The notes below the pieces were generated by a model. The model did no database searches. It worked only from the letters and a program-made list of their open reading frames with translations, and was not told where the DNA came from. A stretch of DNA of 64,000 nucleotides. It comes from Pristionchus mayeri. Its lineage: Eukaryota > Nematoda > Chromadorea > Rhabditida > Neodiplogasteridae. The stretch is from NCBI GenBank assembly GCA_036245805.1, contig BTRK01000004.1, forward strand, positions 22,320,001-22,384,000, given 5' to 3'. Below are positions 26,638-38,270 of the stretch, piece after piece. Every line of letters starts with the position of its first letter. Position 1 is the first letter of the stretch. A program made the position numbers and the translations under genes.

Positions 26638-27615
26638 TCACGAGTGTTTCCTCTTCTTTTGATTATCACCAGTCGATTCTTCCCCTCGATTCATTCGATT
26701 CTTCATCTCAAATGATCATCTTTTCATATTTCCTCCCTCTACTCCATACCTGCTCTTCCACACATCCCATCACGAAGAGATCCCAATTGAATCTTCTCTT
26801 CCCTTTCTTATTCGAGGGAAGAACGACATTCTGAATATATTATCATCTTCTCCTTTTATACTTATACTCAATTTCTCATTCGTTTCTCCCTCATTCACAC
26901 TCATTGAAGTAGACTGAACTGTGGAATGAAGAGTATTCGTTCCTATGAGAAGAGAAGGAGAGTTCCTCTCTTCTCCCTCATCTCCCTCTGATATGAAAGG
27001 GGAGGAAGAGGAAGACTCGGTAGAGAGAAGAGATGGACTAGACTGAGATGGGAGGGAGATCAGGGGATGGAGGGGATCGGATGAATTCTGTCCATTGGAT
27101 ATCGAAGTAGTGAGATGTTGAATGTCCGTGTGAATCTGTAATTGATTGCATCATCACAAGGAAATGATTGAGATGGGGACTGACATGGTTGATGATCTCA
27201 TCACAACTTTTTCCTCTGATCTCATATATCGTATTCTCCTTTTCTCCATTCCATCTTCTCGAATGAGTCAATGAATGAAGGGCGAATTCCTATGAGATGG
27301 CGGGAATTTTACTCAATCAAGGAATGGCAACTCACCTCTCCTTCTCTAAACCACTGTCCACAACATTTTGCTCTACATTGGAAAAATGTCTCTCCGGTCT
27401 CAGATTTCATCCATCCCACTTGGTTTTCAAGACGCTGCAAATATAGAAATCTGGAGTAATTCTTCCGGTCGAGGGTGACTTACTCTTCCGTTCTTTCCTC
27501 CTTTCGCATGCCTTCCATCACTATCTTTGGCTGTTTTCTTTCTCGATTTTTCTCCGATGGCTGAAGTGAGACTTGATCGAAGAAATGAACCAATTGAAGT
27601 GGATTGAAGTGACAT
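26638..27615 (-). CDS. Uncharacterised basic, Ser-rich protein with a Cys-containing central block
   Basis: I do not recognise this protein. Exons read leftward are MSLQSTSIGSFLRSSLTSAI and the basic KSRKKTAKDSDGRHAKGGK (from 27615), ETFFQCRAKCCGQWFREGE (about 27435-27337, with a CxxxCC cluster), RRWNGEKENTIYEIRGKSCD then EIINH, a Ser-rich linker (SLPSQSSPSLLSTESSSS), NVVLPSNKKGKRRFNWDLF and a C-terminus GEESTGDNQKKRKHS with a stop at 26638-26640. Basic clusters KKGKRR and KKRKH look like nuclear localisation signals. The Cys/His spacing could suggest a small zinc-binding fold, but it matches no family I can name. Splice sites agree with GT-AG at the exons checked. Confidence 0.5.
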
Positions 27616-28283
27616 TCTGAAAGAATGAAGAGAAATGAGAAGATGAAGGAGAGAAGGAGAAGTCAATGGTAGAGGAAGGAATGAAGAAGAAATACTGAAT
27701 GGGAATGGACAATAGTCAAATGACCCTTCCTCTTTTTCTTTCTTGCAACATCCAAGCAGGGTGCGAGAGAAGAGAGAGCACATGAATCGGAGAGAGCACA
27801 GGGTGAGAGAGAGAAGAAAGAGAGGGAGAGAAGGAGGAATGGAGAGAGGATAGAGAGAGATGATTGAGAGTCCTGTTAGCGAATGGATGAAGTGAGGAGA
27901 GGGACAGAGAGAGAAAGGGAAGCGAAGAAAGGATGGGGGAGGAAGACTGTCGGGTCAACGAAGAAGAGGGAGGTGCTAGAGGGAAGATGTGATTTTACAG
28001 AGGACAACGGTGAAAATGACAGAGTAAATTACATGTGTAGCTGTATGGTAGTTATCCGTAAGTTGGACCTCTGATTCTGTAAGATTCAGTGGATATGCTG
28101 TATACCATATGGAATATAGAGGTCGTCGTTACTCCAGTTCAGTGTATGGAATAAACATTTTAGGTGATGTAGCAGCTCCCTCTCCCGCGAATCATCGTGG
28201 CGCTATGATCAAAATGATTTTTGAAGATAATGAAAATATTATTTTATTCCAATTCGTCCTAGATAGATAAATTACGACTCAGC
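27616..28283. other. Intergenic region, purine-rich
   Basis: GA-rich sequence at 27780-27990 gives long but compositionally biased frames on both strands. No exon is supported. Confidence 0.5.
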
Positions 28284-31200
28284 CTATTCGTTTTTCAACT
28301 TGATCTCATCTTCGGGAAGGAAAAGTTTGAAACATCGGTAACACTTGTAGCAGATTCGATAAATGAGGAATATAATGAATAGTGAAGAGAAGAGAACGAA
28401 TGAGATGACATCGAGTGAATGATAGACGAATGAATTCAGATGGACTCCGAAGGGGACGAGATTGTCGAGGGTCTTGAATTCAGCCAGGAATTCAGTCCAT
28501 TTGATGAGAAGATCTGATGAAGAAACAGGACGGAGCTCGATTTGACGACGAAGTTTCTTAGCGTTATCGGAGAGGCTGCAAGAAGGGAGATGAAGGAGGA
28601 GTGAGAGGAGGGGTCACCTCTTGTCCCTTGTCAATTTATCGATTGCAGATGAAAGAGCGATTGCTGTCATCATCTGAATCCTCTCATTTCCTCCTTCCCT
28701 TCCCTCCCCCTCCCTTCCCTTCTACTCCTCTCACCTGATTCTTAGTCACTCTTATTCCTACTCCCAATTTCTCAGCGAGTCTCGCATTCTTCGGTTGATC
28801 TCCGAATAGAGGGACGGTGATGGTGGGGATTCCAGAATGGAAAACATCTTGCAGTGAGTTGTAGCCAGCATGAGTAATCAGTCCACGACACTTGGGATGT
28901 CCTGCAATCCATCCACTCCATCCTCCTTTCTATGGGGAGGGGTAGGTTGTCAACTGACCGAGTAGATCCCCTTGGGGAAGCCACTTGGACACGTGGGTGT
29001 TCTTAGGGAGACTTCGAGTGAATTCATCTTCCTCCTTCTCGTATCGAATGAAGAATTGAAGATGGGGGAATCGAGAGAAGGAAATGGCGATGGACTTCTT
29101 CCATCTAAAAGAATCATCATTGTGAAGGGAAGAAATGACCAATTAAGAACATTTCGAGATTCGAATCTCTCTAATGAAGTGTATGAATGAGAGAGTGGAC
29201 TGACTCCTTCGGCATGAGATGCATGGGGGCGATACTTCCGAAGGTCATCACGATGAATCCATCCGAGGAATCAACCAGTCTGGCGAACTCCTTCAATAAA
29301 CTATCTATTCATTTTCCATTCTAAGCATCTACAATGAGCACGACTGAGTAATCAACTGCTCACCCCAGTCAGTTCCTTCCCCGCAGTCACATTTATTCCA
29401 ATTCCTCCGATATTCACTATCTTAGCGAGTGTCGGACGAGCGAAATCGTAGAGTTCCACAGTGTTCACCTACAAGATCAACACTTATCTCAAGAGAATCT
29501 AAATAAATTGCAGACCATGACAAGAGGAGCTTGCTTCCCCAACTCGAAGAGATCGGGGAAATGTTCTCCAAAGTGCTTTCGGAAGAAGGCAGTCTCAGTG
29601 CTGGATGATCCCCTGCAGAGATCACTGCCCTTTATCTCCCCTTCTCTCTCCCTCTCCGCACCATTCTCCACTTACATTCTCACCATGGGTACAGTGAGGA
29701 GGTGGGCGAAGAATGACTTGAGTCTATCCACGAATCCCATATCTTCCCCCGCATCTTGCATCATATCTGCAATGAACAAGTACATTTTTGTCTCTCATTA
29801 TTTCTTCTACTGCAATAATAGTGAAAGATACGTGAGCAGTAGGAGGGCGGCATGGGCAATCCAATCGACTGTCCAATGTGTTCGGCCATCGGGGCAGAAT
29901 TCAACCAGATCCATGTAGGAATACCTAACAACATACGTCAAAACTTTTTTCTAATAGAACACGTAAGCATGATAATATATATTTTGAAATCGAGCAGACG
30001 AACCAGTTTGATAGATGACTCCAATGTTGCAGTAAGTGTACATGTGAGTGAATGCCAGATCGAATTTCTCGGAACGAACAGAATCGAGGAAAGTCGAGTT
30101 AGTGATGAGAGCTGAATGAGATTCGATAGGCGAGAAAGAGGAGAAGAGTAGCAGACGTTCGCAACTCTCTCCCATCGCAGTGAAGATCTTCGCACGCGCC
30201 TTCTGGCGACTGTCGTAGAAGGGAACGTCCTCAATATAAGATGCTCCTCTCTCTACTCAGACATGCTCATGAGAGTATTGCGATCTCACATAGAAAGTGA
30301 TGTCGTTCGCCTCCTTCATCAATTCGTGAATATCGTGAGGGACGGAGGCATTCACGTATTCGGCTGCATCAATCAGTCATTCGAGCATCTCCACCATAGT
30401 TGCCCACACCCCCGGTGAGACCCATGACCCCCTATCTATACGTCGATTTTAGGGATGGACAAGTCATTTGTCCATCCCTAAAATCGACGTATGGGGGGTC
30501 ATGGTCGATAATGTTGTGGTAGGTCATGGTGTAATCAAGTCCAACTATCGTACCAACTTACACTATGGGACTACAGTAACCCAAATTACAGTAACCTGAT
30601 TACCGTAACCTGGGTTCCGTGGAGCAACTTTAGTTCCTTGGGTCAAACTTTTTACAAAAATCATCAATCAATATTATTGACGTTTTACAGTAACCTACCG
30701 TAACCCTCACTATCGTATCCACATTGTCGAATCGCCAACTGACTTTTTAACAAAATGTTTCGTAAAAAATCAGTTCTTTGTTCAATGTTGTGCAACTCCT
30801 AGAGGAAATTTTATTTTTATTTTTTTCGTCATTAAATCATGGCCGAGTGGCTAAGGGGGTTGTCTTGGAAACCGGAGGTTGGGAGTTCGAGTCCAGCTAG
30901 TGTAAAACATCTTTGCCATGCTTCGGAGAATTTGCCTAAGGTATGTGGAGTTACCATATCCGTTTCTACCGTACCCCAGTCCGGTGGGCCAACCCAAGTT
31001 CGCTGGGTCACATACATGATTTCATATCGTAAAATCACTGCAATCATGCTAGCAATTATGTTTGTCATATTTCTCTACATTATTACTGATTGAGAGACTT
31101 TCTCGGTAATATTCGAGGGTTCGTTTTTGTGGCCAGAAGTCATCGCCGATCTTGACCATATTTATTTTCTGGATACCTCAATGTTCCCTATTCACCAAAA

Positions 31201-32596
31201 GGAGTACTATATTGATCATGCTCTTGAAACATAGAAATGCCGGGTCATAAAAATGTTCATTCTCGAAATTCAGCAAAAATCAATCACGAGATCTTTTTGT
31301 CTTTTTTTGTGACTGTGCAAAGTAGAATTTTGTTCTTTACAACCTCCGTAATATGCTACTTGGTGCGTTTACTGTTCAAATTATATATTATTTACCCTCA
31401 ATTTTTCGAAATTTCGAAATCGATTGGAGATTAAATTATTGGTCCGAAAAACAATGCGTATTTTTTGGTAAGGTCAGTATGCCAATAACCCATAATATCT
31501 TCGGACCCATATCTGAATATTGAATATTGCTGAATTTCGAGAATGAACATTTTTATGATCCGGCATTTCTATGTTTCAAGAGCATGATCAATATAGTACT
31601 CCTTTTGGTGAATAGGGAACATTGAGGTATCCAGAAAATAAATATGGTCAAGATCGGCGATGACACAAAAACGAACCCTCGAATATTACCGAGAAAGTCT
31701 CTCAATCAGTAATAATGTAGAGAAATATGACAAACATAATTGCTAGCATGATTGCAGTGATTTTACGATATGAAATCATGTATGTGACCCAGCGAACTTG
31801 GGCTGGCCCACCGGACTGGGGTACGGTAGAAACGGATATGGTAACTCCACATACCTTAGGCAAATTCTCCGAAGCATGGCAAATATGTTTTACACTAGCT
31901 GGACTCGAACTCCCAACCTCCGGTTTCCAAGACAACCCCCTTAGCCACTCGGCCATGATTTAATGACGAAAAAAATAAAAATAAAATTTCCTCTAAGAGT
32001 TGCACAACATTGAACAAAGAACTGATTTTTTACGACACATTTTGTTAAAAAGTCAGTTGGTGATTCGACAATGTGGATACGATAGTGAGGGTTACGGTAG
32101 GTTACTGTAAAAGTGTAAGTTGGTACGATAGTTGGACTTGATTACACCATGACCTACCACAACATTATCGTCCATGACCCCCCATACGTCGATTTTAGGG
32201 ATGGACAAACTGTCCAAAAATCGAACGTAAGGGGGTCGTGGATTTTAGGGATGGACAAGACACCGTCAGTGCTGGGCAACTATGATCTCCACCCCTTCTC
32301 ACCCTTTACTCCAGACACAAATTCGATCTTCGCTGGTTTCGTTTTGTAGGAAGAGATGACGTAGACGACGACTTCATGACCAGCAGAAGAGAGAGTATCC
32401 GCGATACGACGGTTCCAGATATTCTAGGACGAAAAAATGCAACAGAATAAACAATAGAACAAATACAGCGAAAAGGTGACTAAGATGAGAATGAAAGTGA
32501 TACCTGACTGCTGGTTATGTCACTGGCGAAGATGGCGATTTTGTATCCATGAGAAAGTGAAACTAAAGAGAGAAGAAGGAGCGGCAGTAGACCCAT
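28284..32596 (-). CDS. ugt: UDP-glucuronosyltransferase (GT1), with a roughly 1.9-kb palindromic insertion in an intron
   Basis: This is an ER-membrane enzyme that transfers glucuronic acid or another sugar from a UDP-sugar to lipophilic substrates. Exon 1 (32596-32514) encodes a signal peptide, MGLLPLLLLSLVSLSHGYKI. Exon 2 (32423 to about 32304) carries RRIADTLSSAGHEVVVYVIS. Exon 3 (30363-30290) carries EYVNASVPHDIHELMKEAND, followed by FLDSVRSEKFDLAFTHMYTY, LPMPPSYCSR, NTVELYDFARPTLAKIVNIG and DGFIVMTFGSIA. The nucleotide-sugar-binding signature KWLPQGDLL...GLITHAGYNSLQDVFHSG...PTITVPLFGDQPKNARL is intact. The C-terminus has a membrane helix (VISFVLFSSLFIIFLIYRIC) and a short basic tail KLKNE with a stop at 28284-28286. 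The intron between exons 2 and 3 contains the palindrome. Nothing shows that splicing is broken. Confidence 0.92.
30840..30905 (+). other. tRNA-Ser-like sequence (pol III A and B boxes) in the left palindrome arm
   Basis: TGGCCGAGTGGCTAAGG matches the D-arm/A box of tRNA-Ser or tRNA-Leu, and GAGTTCGAGTCC matches the T-arm B box, spaced as in a tRNA with a variable arm. A convincing seven-base-pair acceptor stem could not be drawn, so this is a tRNA-derived or degenerate tRNA sequence rather than a certain functional gene. It may act as an internal pol III promoter for the element. Confidence 0.6.
31890..31957 (-). other. tRNA-Ser-like sequence (pol III A and B boxes) in the right palindrome arm
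   Basis: This is the inverted copy of the 30840-30905 sequence, identical in the A and B boxes and differing at a few positions elsewhere. The two point toward the centre of the palindrome, so transcription from both would produce complementary RNAs. Confidence 0.6.
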
Positions 32597-32936
32597 CCTT
32601 ACTACTGCGACTACTGGACTATCACTTGAGGTGTGGGAGTGTCTTATCACTGGCCTGTGAGTATATAGAGTGCACGCCTCCTAGCTAGAGAGGGCAGAGA
32701 GAAGAAAGGGAAGAAAGAGAGATAATGGGAAATGGAGAGGGATGTGCTTGCTGGGTAGTTCATAGTTCATGATCTGCAGTGATCGACGAGAGAAGAGAGA
32801 ATGAGAAGAGGAGAGAAAGAAGAGGAAGGAGCTGTGAAGGGGAAGAGATCGTGGGGGCGAGAGAATTAGGAGGGAAGGCACTTGCACAATCCAAGACAGG
32901 TACAACAGATCAAAGATGACGACGAGAGATTGCCGG

Positions 32937-33998
32937 CTTGTTTAATCTGTCAGAAATGTGCGAGAAAAGTTGCGTAAAAAGTTCGCGAACTTCTGATTCT
33001 CTCCTGTTCGTGTACTCTCTCTCTTTCTCTAACCAGGTCGTTGAAAAGTTCACGAACTTTTCGACGAACTATGTTCGAAAATCATACTTTTCTTTTGTTT
33101 TACTTATTTTTATAAACTATTTTTGCTTTTAACTTATGACTTCTTATAATGACAACCTTCCCTTAGCTGGAATAGCTTCAGAATACAGCGTAGTGAAAGT
33201 AAAAACGGTTGGAGTAATTTTTTCGAAAATGGGTCACCACTTTCCCCACCCTGTAATTTCAAGCTATTCCATCAGAGGGAAGGTTGTTCTTATAAGCAGT
33301 CATAAGTTGAAAGCAAAAATAATTGATAAAAATAAGTAAAACAAAAGAAAAGTACGAATTTCGAACATAGTTCGTCGAAAAGTTCGTGAACTTTTCAAGG
33401 AGCTGCGTGAAAAGTTAGAGAAAGGCGAGAGAGCACGCGTTCTTGAGAGAGGGAAAAGGAAGCAGTGATTGTTTACTTCCTTTTCCCTCTCTCAAGAATG
33501 CGTGCTCTCTCGCCTTTCTCTAACTTTTCACGCAGCTCCTTGAAAAGTTCGTTAAAAACCGGCATTAATTCGTTCGAAATTCGTACTTTTCTTTTGTTTT
33601 ACTTATTTTTATCAATTATTTTTGCTCTTAACTTATGACTGCGTATAAGAACAACCTTCCCTCTGATGGAATAGCTTGACATTACAGGGTGGGGAAAGTG
33701 GTGACCCATTTTCGAAAAAAATACTCCAACCGTGTTTACTTTCACTACGCTGTATTCTGAAGCTATTCCAGCTAAGGGAAGGTTGTCATTATAAGAAATC
33801 ATAAGTTAAAAGCAAAAATAGTTAAAAGTAAGTAAAACAAAAGAAAAGTATGATTTTCGAACACAGTTCGTCGAAAAGTTCGTGAACTTTTCATCGACCT
33901 GGTTAGAGAAAGAGAGAGAGCATGCGAAATGGAGAGAATCAGAAGTTCGCGAACTTTTTACGCAACTTTTTCTCGCACATTTCTGACAGATTAAACAG
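32937..33998. mobile_element. Nested palindrome (palindrome of palindromes), about 1.06 kb
   Basis: The outer arms, about 32937-33455 and 33475-33998, are inverted copies: TTTAATCTGTCAGAAATGTG at the left end is mirrored by CACATTTCTGACAGATTAAA at the right. Each outer arm is itself a palindrome of roughly 350-380 bp, about 33040-33400 and 33535-33895, with CGACGAACTATGTTCG and TTATAATGACAACCTTCCCT mirrored within the same arm. The centre carries TTCTTGAGAGAGGGAAAAGG and its inverse around a short loop. The 67-codon frames on both strands are mirror copies of one arm. It lies about 340 bp upstream of the UGT start codon and encodes no transposase. Confidence 0.85.
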
Positions 33999-34843
33999 GC
34001 CGTGCAACTCTTAAAAGATGAGTTTGCCGGAAAAAGTTTAAAATGAAGAATGGGACCCGTTAGTTAAAATGAGAATAATGTAGTGCATGGATAATTGATC
34101 CTTGTTACTCCTCGTTAATTTCCCTCCTTCTCATGCATCCCCTCCTTTCGTCCCTTTATTCGATCGCATCCCATTAACCGTTTTTTACGTTTCTCCCACC
34201 TTCCTCATACCAATTGTTTTTCTCAATCTACACGTTCAATCGGATGGAAGTATATCTTTTTCGCAATGAAAGTGAGAAGAGGAGAGAATCTACAGCCGTC
34301 AATTAATTCTCCCACACGGAGATCTCTTTCGAGGGTCGTCGTTCGCTTCTATCAGACTCCACGGAGACTTCCATGATATGATGAAGGGGAGAGGAGAGGG
34401 CGGGGGGGGGGGGGGGGGGGGCGACGCAGAGTCTACGACAGTCCTCTACCATCGATGCAATATCCTGTTGCTGCTTCTCCTTCTCTCGATTGTTTCCTAA
34501 CTTTTCGCAATCTTGGTGCATTAGATGACCGCTCTCTCCTCTGAGTGAGGTAACAGGATGGAATGGATTGGATGAAAGGGAGTGAGATGGAAGATGGATA
34601 AGGTGCCTGCTAGATGACTATCCACACCCAATCCTTTCCATTTCTAGCTGTCCTTTTCCCTCTCTTTGCCACTACATTCCCCTCTTCATTACATAACTTA
34701 TATCGAGTATTCGTACATCCTTCCTCTGCACTCGTGACCTTCTCTCTATCTCGGTGCATCTCCACTTGCCCTCCGGCTGATTTCCCTCCCTTCCAGGATA
34801 TTCGATATTCCATTCGTAGTAAATGACTTGAACTGTCTCTCCG
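33999..34843. other. Intergenic region before the GT92 gene
   Basis: This contains a G-run at about 34400-34420 and CT-rich sequence. No coding exon is recognised. The GT92 start codon is preceded by CTGTCTCTCCG, with no obvious TATA box. Confidence 0.45.
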
Positions 34844-37346
34844 ATGCAATTTCTCTTATGGAAGTGAGTTCATTCTCGACTTCTATCATTCTACTTCAAT
34901 TCCTTCAGGATATTCTATGCCGCGTTCTTCTTCATTTTAGCGGGTTTTATCTACGAGAGAGCGAGATACCGTAATCTATCCCCGCATGTTGTTGCTCTTT
35001 TCCTGATCGGAGCAGTTGGTAGGTCATCCCTTCTATCTGTGCACAATTCACTTTGCTCTTGTAGGCATCTGCATGCGATCAGAAGTTCATCAAATATTCC
35101 AAGGGAGAAGTGGGTCTACTAGAAGTCCTTTTTACATTCCTCTCTGTTTCTTCCAGACCCTGCATCTCTAATGGGAATCTATGTGGGGGAGGCCTTCAAA
35201 ACGGATGACAACGAGATTCGATTCTACTTCTTCCAAGATCAGGAGAATCTGTTAGAGTCTACGCCCTTCTCCTCTCTGAATTCACTCACTCAGGAACGAG
35301 CTTCTCTTCCTGGATGGGGACAAATGGCAGCCAGTGACCTACCGATGCATCTGTCCATTGGCCACCATCCTTTCCCAGTGTACGGTAGAGGTACTGTAGA
35401 AGGGAGGAGTGATCGATGAGTGAATCCCTCTCAGGGTCATCTGGGAGTGGCCTCCTTCACTGAGAATGAGGACTCGAGGATGCTGAGACTGCGAACGAAG
35501 CACACGGGGACGGAGTACGAGATTGCAGTCAAGTGAGTCCCCCTCCCTTCCATGGTATTCTTCTCCCCTTGCAGAGATGCTTGTCTCTCTCCATCTCACT
35601 CCTACCCCCATCAGTTCGGAGTTTGTCTCCAACCCGTCTACTTCTCAGCAGATTGGCCTGCATTCGTGCAGTACATCGAGTTCTGGTTGGCATCAGGAGC
35701 TACCAAATTCTACCTCTACATTCACTCTGCCACTCCCAAGGTTCGCACTCCCGTTTAGAGAATATCACGATGCGCCATCTCAATGCCGCACCCCCGCAGA
35801 GGGAAAGAGAGACCAGAGGGGAGAGAGGGAAGGGAGAGTCCAGAGAGGAGACTAATACACATTGAACACTCTTTTATGAAGATCAAAGCGTGAATTGAGG
35901 TCCGCGACACACTCAGTTACTACGAGAGACTATTGGGAGATTCGGTGGAAGTGATCGACTGGTCAGATCTGCCCGTCGAGAGTAGACACAAGGGAGACTT
36001 CTATGCTGATCCCAACACGAGGATCTTCTCTGCGGGGGGTCACAATGCACTCAATGACTGCATCCTCAGAGCGAGGTGCACACCCTCTTCTCCTTCTGAA
36101 TTGAATGATTGCATTGAGATCGCACGTCAAATTCCTGGGAGTGGTTGATCTGGATGAGTTGATTCACGTTCCATCGGGGAGAAATCCCGTCGACGTCTTC
36201 GAGACTCTCGCTAATGCTTATCCTGATGCTGCCAATTTCGCCCTCGATTGGCAGTATGTTCAGGATGAAGTCAGTCTCCCTTCCTTCTCCCTCACTCAAT
36301 AAATGGAATGCAGACGAATAGTCGGAAAGTGGCGAAACCATCGGATCTCCACTTCGGGGCACTGAGATATCTGAAGAAGCCGTATTCGAAGAACATCATC
36401 AATGACTATGTTACACTCAAGAAAGTAATCCATCGACCAGAAAGAGTGAGGAAAGGAAGGAAGGACGAGGGAAGGATATCGTTACAGGTGATCATGGCTG
36501 ACGTGCACAACACGATACTCAACGACTTGCGGAACCCCTACTCTTCCTCCAGTTTGTCCATTTGCAACTTGTTCATCACTTTGATTCATCTGTTGAGATG
36601 AGGTTCGTTTCGACACTTCCGTCTCCGTTTCTCCTTCCAATGTTCCCTCCATCGACGAAAGATTCGACCAAGTGATCATCAACGATTCCATCGCCTCCGT
36701 CCTCCATCTGAGGTCCGTCCCTTCTTTCTCCCTCCCCTATTCTTCCTTCCCTTCCAGAAGATTCAATGCCCTCTCCAAAGTGAACGTCCCCTACAACACT
36801 TCCGTGAGCTACGATGACATCAGAGGGAAATCACGAGTAATGGACAAAGTGTGGAGACAGAGGATCAATAATGGGACGATCAAAGGTATTCTCATTCTGT
36901 CTGAGAGAGGAGGGAGAAATGAGTGATTGCAGATCATCGAGTGGGAAATTGGTATCCGACATTTGAGCAGACAGTCAGAGATCTGGAGAGTTGTCGGTGA
37001 GAAGGAGAGGGAAGGGGAGGGGGAGAAGAGGGAAGGGAAGGCGGAAGGAGAGGGAATGGGGAGGAAGGGGACATTGCAGGACCTTCCCCTTCAACGTCCG
37101 CAATCGAGTGGGAAAGGGATTCTGCAGAGCACTCATCAACTGCGAACCAATGCTCACTGTGAAGGAAGCATTTATCAAAGTGAGCACGAAGAGTCCCGTT
37201 TGATTGAAAGACCATGTGTGAAATGAGAAGAATTACAGTAGTTTTAATTCTCAATGTTCTTCCGTGACTCTATACAATTGCAGGCCGATCAGATGTGGTC
37301 GAACGTGGCTCACAGGGGGAAATTCATCGAGTATATCAAGTCTTGA
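34844..37346 (+). CDS. Family 92 glycosyltransferase (DUF23 type), type II membrane protein
   Basis: Nematode GT92 enzymes include a Golgi beta-1,4-galactosyltransferase acting on core fucose of N-glycans; the exact substrate here is unknown. Exon 1 (34844-34863) joins exon 2 to give MQFLLWKIFYAAFFFILAGF, a short cytoplasmic tail plus signal anchor. The lumenal domain includes FGVCLQPVYFSADWPAFVQY, IEFWLASGATKFYLYIHSAT, DTLSYYERLLGDSVEVIDWS, HNALNDCILRAR, VKFLGVVDLDELIHV (acidic catalytic motif DLDE), YPDAANFALDWQYVQDE, KLIYRPE-like KKVIHRPERV and RFNALSKVNVPYN. The last exon begins near 37284 after TTGCAG and ends ADQMWSNVAHRGKFIEYIKS with a stop at 37344-37346. Reading through the previous exon instead would stop at 37203. 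Motif order matches full-length family members. Confidence 0.87.
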
Positions 37347-38270
37347 AACAGGATCATTTTCATTCCACAGTGTACAACATGTTGATTTTTTACGTTCTCT
37401 TTGCAATTTCTCAGAAACTGAGATTTTTCATGGCTCATTATCAACGGGTTCAGTTTGTGCCTATCTCGTATTTAGAAGTGAATAAAGATTTTTATTTTTG
37501 ATAAGGATTGTCTTGTCTGCGAGCTCATTAAACTCTCCACAATATCACGCACGAGATAATCGAGCTAAAATCGCCATTCTTGGAAATGGAGGCGAAATCG
37601 TGAAATGACTTCTAACCGGTTATGGTGATTTTCTCAAAAATGTAGGTAATCCAAGAAAACAGCACTCAAAGAGGGAGGCGCCGTTATCCGACCCTACGTA
37701 GGGGGATCCAAAATGAAGTCTGAACAATGAGACTCTAGGGGCACTCAGGCATGCCTCAGGGTGGCCTAAACTGGTTAGAACTCATTTCACCATTCCCATG
37801 CTCAGCTCGATTCTTTCATGAGAGGTGTGATATTATCTTTCCAATCAAATCGTTTGTCTGCGTACTCCGTTGCCAAGCAAGTCAATACTCTCGCATGTTT
37901 ACACTCCATTCAATTCTACCCTCTCCATCTTTTTCACTCTTTTTGTTGTTCACTTGTTGGCGGGAATTTCGCAACAACAAATGGACGCCACGCTACAACT
38001 TTGAACGAAGAGTTAGTTACTTCTCTCGCAATTATACCTAGATATTTCTCCCTCTCTCTTTCCCTATACACTTCGTGTTTCCCTCTATTTTGTGCTCCAA
38101 GGGAACCAAAAAGGCGCTTTTTTTCTTCCGACAAACACTTTCTCCTCGCTTTTTTACAGTTCCATTCTCTCTGCGTTGTATTTTGTAGTGCCAAACGGAA
38201 TGCTTTTTTCTCGGGGTGTCCATTCCCTCTTAATCCCTTCCCTCTCCTCATTCCTCTCTCCATCTCAGAG
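37347..38270. other. Intergenic region; frame continuous into the SDR gene is not supported
   Basis: The 3' end of the GT92 gene includes GAATAAAG at about 37482. The rest has no supported exon. A frame open from 37818 runs into the SDR gene, but its upstream part lacks similarity. CATCTCAGAG just before 38271 fits a trans-splice acceptor next to the real start. Confidence 0.5.

Larger units (their letters stand above)
30389..32290. mobile_element. Roughly 1.9-kb palindromic (foldback-type) element with tRNA-Ser-like sequence in both arms
   Basis: The left arm (about 30389-31278) and right arm (about 31529-32290) are inverted copies around a roughly 250-bp central loop. Paired landmarks: CATAGTTGCCCA near both edges, GTCGATTTTAGGGATGGACA, the tRNA-like block, GCCGATCTTGACCATATTTA, and AAATGTTCATTCTCGAAATT beside the loop. 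The left arm carries about 130 bp (30560-30690) that the right arm lacks. The left terminus has its own small hairpin at 30441-30491. ORFs in the arms (84 and 78 codons) are only translations of the tRNA-like region, so it looks non-autonomous. It lies wholly within an intron of the UGT gene. Confidence 0.85.

Noticed and set aside
30837..30910. Functional tRNA-Ser gene
   Set aside because: A and B boxes are good, but I could not form a full acceptor stem and the sequence is duplicated inside a repeat element, so I kept it as tRNA-like.
30832..31093. 84- and 78-codon ORFs in the palindrome arms (for example MAEWLRGLSWKPEVGSSSPA)
   Set aside because: They are translations of the tRNA-like segment and its flank, and are mirrored in the other arm; there is no sign of protein selection.
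33136..33802. Pair of 67-codon ORFs in the nested palindrome
   Set aside because: The same sequence on opposite strands of a palindrome, and not similar to any transposase.
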